This document shows, one piece after another, positions 1 through 5,452 of a DNA stretch of 5,821 nt. The translations under genes were made by a program, and so were the position numbers. Within the stretch, counting starts at the first letter, position 1, and each line of letters starts with the position of its first letter. The notes beneath the pieces were generated by a model that saw nothing but the letters and a program-made list of their open reading frames with translations, did not search any database and had not been told where the DNA came from. Origin of the DNA: Hyphomicrobiales bacterium (GTDB lineage Bacteria; Pseudomonadota; Alphaproteobacteria; Rhizobiales; Aestuariivirgaceae); contig JANXRO010000037.1 in assembly GCA_025356765.1 (NCBI GenBank), positions 1 to 5,821 of the forward strand, given 5' to 3'.

Positions 1-102
1 ATAGCCACGCCTGCGAAACCGACTAAGCCGTGACGAAGCCTCACGCGCCTGCAAACTGTCGCGTGCCAGAAGAAATTGTGCTTTGGTCTGGTCAGTGCTC
101 AT
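1..102 (-). CDS. Unidentified protein, N-terminal fragment (runs off left edge)
   Basis: A minus-strand reading frame opens with ATG (complement of 100-102) and stays open for 34 codons to the window edge. It begins MSTDQTKAQFLLARDSLQAR and continues with a basic stretch rich in Arg and Ser, ending SRFRRRGY. I do not recognise the family. The visible part is hydrophilic, with no signal peptide or membrane segment, and would fit a cytoplasmic protein starting with a helix. It diverges from the M20 dipeptidase gene across a 71-base gap. No strong Shine-Dalgarno precedes the ATG, so the start is uncertain. The frame is short, so chance openness cannot be excluded; the plausible amino-acid composition and the divergent layout favour a real gene. 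Confidence 0.45.
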   Translation of the reverse strand, partial: MSTDQTKAQFLLARDSLQAREASSRLSRFRRRGY

Positions 103-173
103 AAGGTGGCTTTGCTCTTATCCCCGTTCTTGGGCTAAACCTGTTAAAACACAATTGGATTCGCACAATCAAC
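103..173. promoter_or_regulatory. Divergent intergenic region, presumed to hold promoters for both flanking genes
   Basis: These 71 bases separate the start of the left-edge minus-strand gene from the start of the plus-strand M20 cluster, so promoters for both directions should lie in or near here. I find no convincing -35/-10 pair. The best plus-strand candidate is TTGCTC at 112-117 with CTAAAC at 135-140 (17-base spacing), which is weak. No purine-rich ribosome binding site precedes the ATG at 174. The role is inferred from position only. Confidence 0.35.
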
Positions 174-1571
174 ATGTTGAACCAAGTATTGAACAAAATC
201 GACAATGTGCAAGAAGAAAGCATCACGGTTTGGTGCGATTTTCTAAAATTCCCCGGAATTGGCACTGATCCAACCCACCATGCTGATTGTAGGGCCACGG
301 CCAACTGGCTGGAAGCCTACATGAACGGATTTGGATTGGTCACAAGCCAACATGAAACCACTGGACAGCCAGCCGTGATTGGCCGATGGGGCCAAGAGCA
401 AAGCCACCTGCCGCATGTTTTGTTTTATGGCCATTATGATGTCCAACCTGTTGATCCGTTAAATCTTTGGCACGCCCCACCTTTTGAGCCGCGCCTTGGC
501 AAAACTGAGCGCGGGCGGCCAGCAATTTTCGCCAGGGGTGCCTCGGACGACAAGGGCCAACTGCTGACATTTCTGGAGGCCATTCGGATTTGGCTATCCG
601 TACACGGTTCATTGCCGTTTCGCCTCACTGTTTTGATCGAGGGCGATGAAGAGGGCGACAGTGAACACATTGCCCGCTTTTTGGAAAAACAAGGCAAAGC
701 ATTGAAAGCAGATATCGTTTTAATTTGCGACACGGAGATTTGGGATGATGATGTTCCCGCCATCACCACATCGCTTCGCGGCTGCATCGCCGAAGATGTG
801 ATCATTACAGGTCCGCGTATTGATCTTCATTCAGGCTATTATGGTGGGCCAGCAACAAACCCCATCAAAGTGTTATCCACACTCATCGCCAAACTTCACG
901 ACCAAAATGGTCGCATCACCATTCCGCATTTTTATGATGGCGTGAAACCCATTTCAAAAGTCAAAGCCGCCCAATGGGCCAGCTTGAAATTTAAAGCCAA
1001 AGATTATTTGGGCGAAGTGGGCCAAACCACAGCTTCGGGTGAAAAGGGCTTCACCTTGGCTGAACAGCTGTGGTCAAGGCCCACATGCGAGGTGAACGGC
1101 ATGTGGGGAGGCTATCAAGGCGTGGGCGCCAAAACAGTTTTACCGGCAGAGGCAACGGCCAAAATAACCTTCCGCTTGGTTGAGGGGCAAAACCCCAAAA
1201 AGATCAGGGCAAACTTTCGCAAATATTTAAAATCAATGTTGCCTGAAAATTGCAAAATAAAATTTGCAACCCACGGCGGAGATTCTACAGGCATTGCGGT
1301 TGATGAAAAAAGCCCGTGGGTGAAGCACGCCAGTGCTGCCTTGGCCGAAGAATGGGGAAAGCCAACAGCATTGGTGGGCAGTGGCGTTTCCATTCCGGTG
1401 GTTGCCAATTTTAAAGACTTTCAAAATATGGAAAGCCTGCTGATTGGTTTTAGCCGTTTTGATGATGCGGCCCACAGCCCCAATGAAAAATATGATGTTG
1501 AATGTTTCCACAAAGGCATGCGCTCATGGGCGCGGCTGATTGGGAAAGTTGCGGAAGGAAAAATAAAATGA
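174..1571 (+). CDS. M20-family metallopeptidase (dipeptidase, carnosinase/DUG1-like), first tandem copy
   Basis: This 465-residue protein is predicted to be a cytoplasmic di-zinc (or di-manganese) peptidase that hydrolyses dipeptides or small peptides; the substrate is unknown. The catalytic domain is split around an inserted dimerisation (lid) domain at about residues 205-325. Visible motifs are GHYDVQP (metal His87, catalytic-site Asp89), ASDDKGQ (bridging Asp at 125/126), EGDEEGDS (general base Glu159, metal Glu160), ICDTEIW (metal Asp186), DLHSG (lid His219, expected to reach the partner active site), TFRLV (Arg334) and AHSPNEKY (metal His434). Length matches the family and there is no signal peptide. 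The ATG at 174 is chosen because the N-terminus then aligns within one residue with the neighbouring paralogue; it has no clear Shine-Dalgarno. The stop overlaps the next start as ATGA. Oddities are EEGDS in place of the usual EE-x-GS and GSGVSIP (Val405) in place of G-x-GGSIP, which suggests altered specificity. Other M20 activities (deacylase, carboxypeptidase) are possible. Confidence 0.93.
   Translation: MLNQVLNKIDNVQEESITVWCDFLKFPGIGTDPTHHADCRATANWLEAYMNGFGLVTSQHETTGQPAVIGRWGQEQSHLPHVLFYGHYDVQPVDPLNLWHAPPFEPRLGKTERGRPAIFARGASDDKGQLLTFLEAIRIWLSVHGSLPFRLTVLIEGDEEGDSEHIARFLEKQGKALKADIVLICDTEIWDDDVPAITTSLRGCIAEDVIITGPRIDLHSGYYGGPATNPIKVLSTLIAKLHDQNGRITIPHFYDGVKPISKVKAAQWASLKFKAKDYLGEVGQTTASGEKGFTLAEQLWSRPTCEVNGMWGGYQGVGAKTVLPAEATAKITFRLVEGQNPKKIRANFRKYLKSMLPENCKIKFATHGGDSTGIAVDEKSPWVKHASAALAEEWGKPTALVGSGVSIPVVANFKDFQNMESLLIGFSRFDDAAHSPNEKYDVECFHKGMRSWARLIGKVAEGKIK
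1553..1560 (+). promoter_or_regulatory. Ribosome binding site of the second M20 gene (decides its start)
   Basis: GGAAGGAA lies 7 bases before the ATG at 1568, inside the last codons of the first M20 gene. It is the only good Shine-Dalgarno near this junction. It favours the ATG at 1568 over an in-frame ATG at 1502, which would add 22 unconserved residues and overlap the upstream gene by 70 bases. Confidence 0.75.
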
Positions 1572-2962
1572 GCGTTGAAAAAATTGTTGCCCGCGCCGAA
1601 GCAGGCTTTGACAAAAGCTTAGACCGCCTGTTTGATTTGTTGCGTGTGCCTTCAATCTCAACCGACCCTGCATTTGCTGATGCATGTCAAAAGGCCGCCG
1701 ATTGGTTGGTGAAAGAACTCAATGCAATTGGCTTTGAAGCCAGTGCCCGCAAAACTCCGGGCCGCCCCATGGTGGTGGCACATTACACTCCAAAAGACGC
1801 CACTTCAAAAACACCCCATGTTTTGTTCTATGGCCATTATGATGTTCAACCCGTTGATCCGTTGCACCTTTGGAACACCAAACCGTTTGAGCCGGTTTTA
1901 AAAAAAGATGCAGATGGCATAGAGCGCATTTATGGGCGCGGCACGGCAGATGACAAAGGCCAGTTGATGACGTTTGTTGAAGCGGCACGGGCCTTCATTG
2001 CCGAAACCGGATCGCTTCCCATCAAGGCAACATTTTTGATCGAAGGTGAAGAAGAGTCTGGTTCTCCCTCGCTCATTCCATTTTTGAAAGACAACAAGGC
2101 CGAACTTTCCTGCGATGTGGCTTTTGTGTGTGATACAAATATGTGGGACGAGAAAACCCCGGCAATCACCACGCGGCTGCGCGGGCTTGTGCATGAGGAA
2201 ATTGAAATCACCGGCCCGTCGATTGATCTTCATTCAGGCATGTATGGCGGTGCGGCCACAAACCCCATTCGCGCTATGACAAAAATGATTGCCGCCCTTC
2301 ACGACAAGAATGGCAAAGTGGCAATTCCAAAATTTTATGATGGCGTTTCGCCGTTGTCTAAGCCCACAAAAAAACAATGGGCCAGTTTGAAATTTTCAGA
2401 AAAGAAATTTTTAGGTGCCGTGGGCTTGAAATCATCAGCCGGCGAAAAGGGTTTCAGTCTTATTGAGCAAATCTGGTCAAGGCCAACGGCTGAAGTCAAC
2501 GGCATATGGGGCGGCTATCAAGGTGTGGGTTCTAAAACCGTCATCCCATCCAAAGCCCACGCCAAATTGACATTCCGTTTGGTGGGCAAACAAAACCCGC
2601 AAAAAGTTTTGAAAGCTTTCCAAGCCTTCGCCAAAAAACACATGATGAAAGATGCAACTTTGAAATTCTCTGGCAAGGGCGGCGGAAGCCCCGCCTCAGA
2701 AATTTCTGAGAGCAATATTTATATCAAAAAATCAGCGACGGCTTTGCAGGCGGAATTCAAACGCGAAACCGTTTTGATGGGGTCTGGCGGGTCAATTCCC
2801 ATCGTGCGCAGTTTTAAAGATATTTTGGGCATGGATTCTGTGTTGGTTGGTTTTGGCTTGAATGATGATGCCATTCACAGCCCTAATGAAAAATATAATC
2901 TTTCAAGTTTTCAGCGCGGCATAAAATCTTGGGTGCGGATTATCGCAGCATTGGGGCAATGA
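1568..2962 (+). CDS. M20-family metallopeptidase (dipeptidase, carnosinase/DUG1-like), second tandem copy
   Basis: This 464-residue paralogue of the upstream gene is likewise a predicted cytoplasmic metal-dependent dipeptidase. Its motifs are canonical: GHYDVQP (His90, Asp92), GTADDKGQ (bridging Asp at 128/129), EGEEESGSP (base Glu162, metal Glu163), VCDTNMW (Asp189), DLHSG (lid His222), TFRLV (Arg337), GSGGSIP (405-411) and IHSPNEKY (His437). By eye about half the residues match the first copy, with long identical runs around the first metal motif and through the EVNG-WGGYQGVG segment. The start at 1568 is supported by a GGAAGGAA ribosome binding site and by alignment with the paralogue. The 4-base ATGA overlaps at both ends imply translational coupling with both neighbours in one operon. 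The physiological substrate cannot be read from sequence; relatives act on Cys-Gly, carnosine-like or general dipeptides. The family assignment is secure and the exact activity is not. Confidence 0.95.
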   Translation: MSVEKIVARAEAGFDKSLDRLFDLLRVPSISTDPAFADACQKAADWLVKELNAIGFEASARKTPGRPMVVAHYTPKDATSKTPHVLFYGHYDVQPVDPLHLWNTKPFEPVLKKDADGIERIYGRGTADDKGQLMTFVEAARAFIAETGSLPIKATFLIEGEEESGSPSLIPFLKDNKAELSCDVAFVCDTNMWDEKTPAITTRLRGLVHEEIEITGPSIDLHSGMYGGAATNPIRAMTKMIAALHDKNGKVAIPKFYDGVSPLSKPTKKQWASLKFSEKKFLGAVGLKSSAGEKGFSLIEQIWSRPTAEVNGIWGGYQGVGSKTVIPSKAHAKLTFRLVGKQNPQKVLKAFQAFAKKHMMKDATLKFSGKGGGSPASEISESNIYIKKSATALQAEFKRETVLMGSGGSIPIVRSFKDILGMDSVLVGFGLNDDAIHSPNEKYNLSSFQRGIKSWVRIIAALGQ

Positions 2963-3312
2963 ACAACAAGGCCCGGCTTATAGAATATCATGACGCGCTG
3001 AATGCCTTTGATCTTGCTGCTGCTTCAAAAATGTTTGCAGACAATGCAGCCTATGTTTCGCCGGGGCTGAAAAATTCTGTTGTTGGCCGCACAGCGATCA
3101 TGCATGCGATGGCTGAATATTTTGCAGAATATTCAGATCAGGTTTCTCTCGACGATGAGGTTTTAGAACTGGACGCAATGCACATTCAATCAGTGTGGAC
3201 ATTAAATGCCACATCAAACAAAACTGGCGTAAAAGTTCAAAGGCGCGGCAAAGAAATTGCAACGTTCGACAAAGATGGCCTCATCATAAAAATCGAAGTT
3301 ATCGATACTTGA
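2959..3312 (+). CDS. Small NTF2/SnoaL-like fold protein
   Basis: This 117-residue protein has the pattern of the SnoaL-like branch of the NTF2 superfamily: an N-terminal helix (ARLIEYHDALNAFD, residues 5-18), then a second helix and the segment MFADNAAYVSPG (25-36), then VVGRTAIMHAMAEYF (41-55), then beta strands ending in GKEIATFDKDGLIIKIEVID (97-116). Family members form cone-shaped cytoplasmic dimers that bind small molecules and may be catalytic or purely binding; the sequence does not say which. No signal peptide is present. The ATG at 2959 overlaps the peptidase stop as ATGA and has only a weak GGGG at 2953-2956 upstream, so translation probably depends on coupling. An earlier in-frame ATG at 2929 would add ten unconserved residues inside the peptidase gene. 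Its position as last gene of the cluster suggests a link with peptide metabolism, which is inference. Confidence 0.8.
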   Translation: MNNKARLIEYHDALNAFDLAAASKMFADNAAYVSPGLKNSVVGRTAIMHAMAEYFAEYSDQVSLDDEVLELDAMHIQSVWTLNATSNKTGVKVQRRGKEIATFDKDGLIIKIEVIDT

Positions 3313-3321
3313 ACGTAGATA

Positions 3322-3969
3322 TCAACCGATTTTGAAGTGCTTCACATGTTCGGGTGCAATCACACCTGATGCCAGCCGCGGGTCATCAATTGCCGCCAAT
3401 GTTTGCACATGAAGCGGAATAACGCCTGCCCAAATCGGCAAGGCGTAATCGCTTTCATCATCACAAGGCGGGCCTTGGCGCACCTTGGCTGATACTTCAG
3501 AAAGTTCCAACCCCAAGATCATTGTGGCCTTCACTTCTTTCGATGTCATCGCCCGCAAAATTTCCCAACGGCCGGGGTAAAGCTTATCGACAAAAGTTTT
3601 CAGCTTGGCTTCTTTGTCGGCCACATCTTTCACTTTGAAAGCGCGGCCAAAAGCCATTACCGAACGATAATTTACTGAATGATTAAACGCTGAACGTGCC
3701 ATCACCATGCCGTCATACAAAGTGACATTCACACAAACTTCAGCATCCTCGCAAGTTTCCAACATGCGGCTGGCAGAAGACCCGTGCCAATAAATATGGT
3801 TGCCTTCACGCCATTGCATTGTGGGGGTTACATAGGGCGCGCCATCAAAAACATAGCCAACCGAACAAAACGGTTGTGCGTCTAATATTGGATGGATCGT
3901 CGCTTCATCATATGCGGCGCGTTCGTGCATGCGTTTTGTGCGGTTGCGGCTGGTGATTGTGTTTTCCAT
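3322..3969 (-). CDS. Pyridoxamine 5'-phosphate oxidase-like FMN-binding split-barrel protein (NimA-related)
   Basis: This 215-residue protein belongs to the flavin-binding split-barrel group that includes NimA-type nitroimidazole reductases. Visible signs are the N-terminal R-x-K-R-M-x-E-R-x-x-YD pattern followed by a helix (IHPILDAQPFCSVGYV, 25-40), strand PYVTPTMQW (45-53), the FMN-site segment HGSSASRM (62-69), FNHSVNYRSV (95-104), PGRW (132-135) and the C-terminal segment with KVRQGPP and PIWAGVIPL (162-186). Such proteins bind FMN (sometimes haem or F420) and reduce or oxidise small molecules in the cytoplasm; the natural substrate is unknown and antibiotic resistance should not be assumed. 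The ATG at 3969 is preferred over the internal ATG at codon 14 because the family pattern begins before it. No clear ribosome binding site precedes it. It lies 76 bases downstream of moaA on the same strand, so co-transcription is possible. Confidence 0.85.
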   Translation of the reverse strand: MENTITSRNRTKRMHERAAYDEATIHPILDAQPFCSVGYVFDGAPYVTPTMQWREGNHIYWHGSSASRMLETCEDAEVCVNVTLYDGMVMARSAFNHSVNYRSVMAFGRAFKVKDVADKEAKLKTFVDKLYPGRWEILRAMTSKEVKATMILGLELSEVSAKVRQGPPCDDESDYALPIWAGVIPLHVQTLAAIDDPRLASGVIAPEHVKHFKIG

Positions 3970-3971
3970 GG

Positions 3972-4044
3972 TTGCAAAATATCAATTTCACAACGGGGCG
4001 GCAGCACCAGATTGACTATTTTTCTGGCCTTGCATGTATCAATT
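3972..4044. repeat. Imperfect direct repeat pair flanking the moaA/flavoprotein gap
   Basis: TTGCAAAATATCAATT at 3972-3987 and TTGCATGTATCAATT at 4030-4044 share TTGCA and the exact octamer TATCAATT, with start positions 58 bases apart. One copy ends 3 bases before the flavoprotein start codon and the other touches the moaA stop codon region. They could be two binding sites for a regulator of the downstream gene or a chance A/T-rich similarity. No function is claimed. Confidence 0.35.
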
Positions 4045-4045
4045 G

Positions 4046-5050
4046 TTACCCGCCTGTAACGCTCATATGGCGCGCCACTGCTGGCTTTTGGTGATTGCGA
4101 TCTATAATAAAATCATGGCCTTTTGGCTTACGTGAAATGGCTTCAGCAATTGCGGTGTTTAAAAGATCATCACTTTCAGATGCGCGCAAAGCATGGCGCA
4201 AATCAGCCGCATCATCTTGGCCCAAACACATATACAAAGTTCCCGTGCATGTTAGCCGAACGCGATTGCAGCTTTCGCAAAAATTATGGGTTAGCGGTGT
4301 GATGAAACCCAATTTACCGCCAGTTTCTTTCACGCGCACATAACGCGCCGGGCCACCAGTTTTGTATGGAATATCTTCAAGCGTGAAATTATCCATCAAT
4401 GCGGCACGTACCTGTGAAAGCGGCAAATATTGGTCGGTGCGATCGCCGTCAATGTCGCCCAGCGGCATGGTTTCGATGAGCGTGAAATCCATGTTCTGCG
4501 AATGACACCAGCGGATCATGTCTGGAATTTCAAATTCGTTCACGCCCTTTAAAGCCACGGCATTGATCTTGACGTGAATGCCCGCAGCTTGCGCGGCCTT
4601 GATGCCATCGAGCACTTTTGCAAGTTCTCCCCAGCGCGTGATCTGCTTGAACTTTGCGGCATCCAACGTATCAACAGAAACGTTAATGCGCTTCACGCCA
4701 TGCTTGGCTAAGTCAATTGCATATTTTGCCAATTGGCTGCCATTGGTGGTGAGCGTTAATTCGTCTAATGCACCCGATTTTAAATGGCGCGACAGACTTT
4801 CAACCAATGTCATAATGCCTTTGCGCACCAAAGGTTCACCGCCCGTCAGCCGCAGCTTTTTAACGCCTTGCGCAATGAAGGCCGAACACATGCGATCAAG
4901 TTCTTCCAGCGTCAACAAGTCGGCGCGGGGCAAAAAATTCATATTCTCCGCCATGCAATAGACACAGCGAAAATCACAGCGATCCGTTACCGAAACACGC
5001 AGATAAGAAACATGACGACCGAACGGGTCGATGAGCAAAGGTGATATCAT
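4046..5050 (-). CDS. moaA: GTP 3',8-cyclase MoaA (molybdenum cofactor synthesis)
   Basis: MoaA is a radical-SAM enzyme that, acting with MoaC, converts GTP through 3',8-cyclo-GTP to cyclic pyranopterin monophosphate, the first step of molybdenum cofactor synthesis in the cytoplasm. With the chosen start the protein has 334 residues, the usual length. The N-terminal SAM cluster motif is C-x3-C-x2-C (Cys25, Cys29, Cys32, in RCDFRCVYCM), followed by GGEP at 70-73. The C-terminal GTP-site cluster is C-x2-C-x13-C (Cys258, Cys261, Cys275) with NRVRLT between (Arg263, Arg265). The protein ends in the conserved Gly-Gly (333-334). The frame stays open upstream to a TTG at 5146, which would add 32 residues unlike any MoaA N-terminus I know; ATG at 5050 fits the family, although no Shine-Dalgarno precedes it. 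No other cofactor-synthesis gene is in the window. Confidence 0.96.
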   Translation of the reverse strand: MISPLLIDPFGRHVSYLRVSVTDRCDFRCVYCMAENMNFLPRADLLTLEELDRMCSAFIAQGVKKLRLTGGEPLVRKGIMTLVESLSRHLKSGALDELTLTTNGSQLAKYAIDLAKHGVKRINVSVDTLDAAKFKQITRWGELAKVLDGIKAAQAAGIHVKINAVALKGVNEFEIPDMIRWCHSQNMDFTLIETMPLGDIDGDRTDQYLPLSQVRAALMDNFTLEDIPYKTGGPARYVRVKETGGKLGFITPLTHNFCESCNRVRLTCTGTLYMCLGQDDAADLRHALRASESDDLLNTAIAEAISRKPKGHDFIIDRNHQKPAVARHMSVTGG

Positions 5051-5167
5051 AGCGTTATATTGCGGCGGGCAGAACGCGGGGTCAAGGTCACAGTTTTCAA
5101 CGATGAACAGGCCCAATCTGAAAGGCGCTAGCGGTGTAAACTTCAAGAATTGTGATAGGCTTACAAA

Positions 5168-5299
5168 ATGGCTCGTTATGTTGCCAACCTTCGGAATGTA
5201 TTATCGCTGCTCGCAGGTGTGGCTTGTCCTCAATTTGCACAGACCAACGCGAATGTTAATCTGGCGACGCCATCGATATTGGAATTGCACAGCAAATGA
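5168..5299 (+). CDS. Possible tiny secreted peptide, or remnant of a small exported protein
   Basis: A 43-codon frame starts at ATG 5168 and encodes MARYVANLRNVLSLLAGVAC followed by PQFAQTNANVNL and a short tail, ending at TGA 5297-5299. The layout resembles a signal peptide: Arg3 and Arg9, a hydrophobic core at residues 11-20, and a possible signal peptidase site after FAQ (residue 25). The Cys20 context (G-V-A-C) is a poor lipobox because it lacks Leu at -3. Upstream there is only a weak AGG at 5157-5159, nine bases or so before the ATG. After the stop, a different frame continues with a protein-like tail (ANDFNDYTRAIRFKQFKEIA and a few more residues) to TAA 5367-5369, so this could be a frameshifted small gene. 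It may equally be chance; I recognise no family. Confidence 0.25.
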   Translation: MARYVANLRNVLSLLAGVACPQFAQTNANVNLATPSILELHSK

Positions 5300-5392
5300 T
5301 TTCAATGATTATACACGGGCCATTCGCTTTAAGCAGTTCAAAGAGATTGCGGGCCTGTCGCTAAGTTAAGATTGATTCAGCGCACGTGACAT

Positions 5393-5407
5393 ATGCGCAA
5401 AGCGCAT
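5393..5407. repeat. Perfect short inverted repeat ATGCGC-AAA-GCGCAT
   Basis: Six-base arms at 5393-5398 and 5402-5407 surround an AAA spacer, 45 bases before the transporter start codon. A site of this size could be a dimeric repressor operator or a small hairpin in the transporter's leader RNA. There is no following T run, so it is not a typical terminator. The structure is visible; the role is unknown. Confidence 0.45.
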
Positions 5408-5452
5408 GGGCCAAATCAAGACAAGGCCGCCACCCTCGTGTACTGAAAGCCT

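Larger units (their letters stand above)
5051..5452. other. Long divergent gap between moaA and the transporter gene
   Basis: These 402 bases separate two divergent genes and hold no well-supported gene. They must include the promoters of moaA (minus) and the transporter (plus), but I cannot place either: a TTGACC-like element and TATAAC just before moaA lie 20 bases apart and too close to the start codon. Contents worth naming are a 43-codon signal-peptide-like frame (5168-5299), a doubled AATGATT (5295-5301 and 5304-5310), a CACGTG palindrome (5383-5388) and an inverted repeat (5393-5407). No riboswitch-like or tRNA-like structure is evident by eye. Confidence 0.6.

Noticed and set aside
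434..805. Minus-strand open frame of 123 codons inside the first M20 gene, with a similar-looking one at 1930-2211 inside the second
   Set aside because: They resemble each other only because they are antisense to the same conserved motifs of two paralogous genes; no ribosome binding site and no protein-family features.
1502..1570. Longer N-terminus for the second M20 protein starting at ATG 1502
   Set aside because: The extra 22 residues are unlike the family, overlap the upstream gene and lack a ribosome binding site, whereas ATG 1568 has a good one.
4007..4027. CCAGA/TCTGG hairpin as a terminator after moaA
   Set aside because: Only five-base arms with an 11-base loop and no proper following T run on the minus strand; too weak to call.
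4578..5044. Plus-strand open frames of 86-127 codons across moaA
   Set aside because: They are antisense to moaA, which carries all its diagnostic motifs; the opposite-strand translations show no recognisable domain.
5048..5085. TTGACC plus TATAAC as a sigma-70-like promoter for moaA
   Set aside because: The spacer is 20 bases and the -10-like element is three bases from the start codon, so transcription would begin inside the gene; treated as chance.
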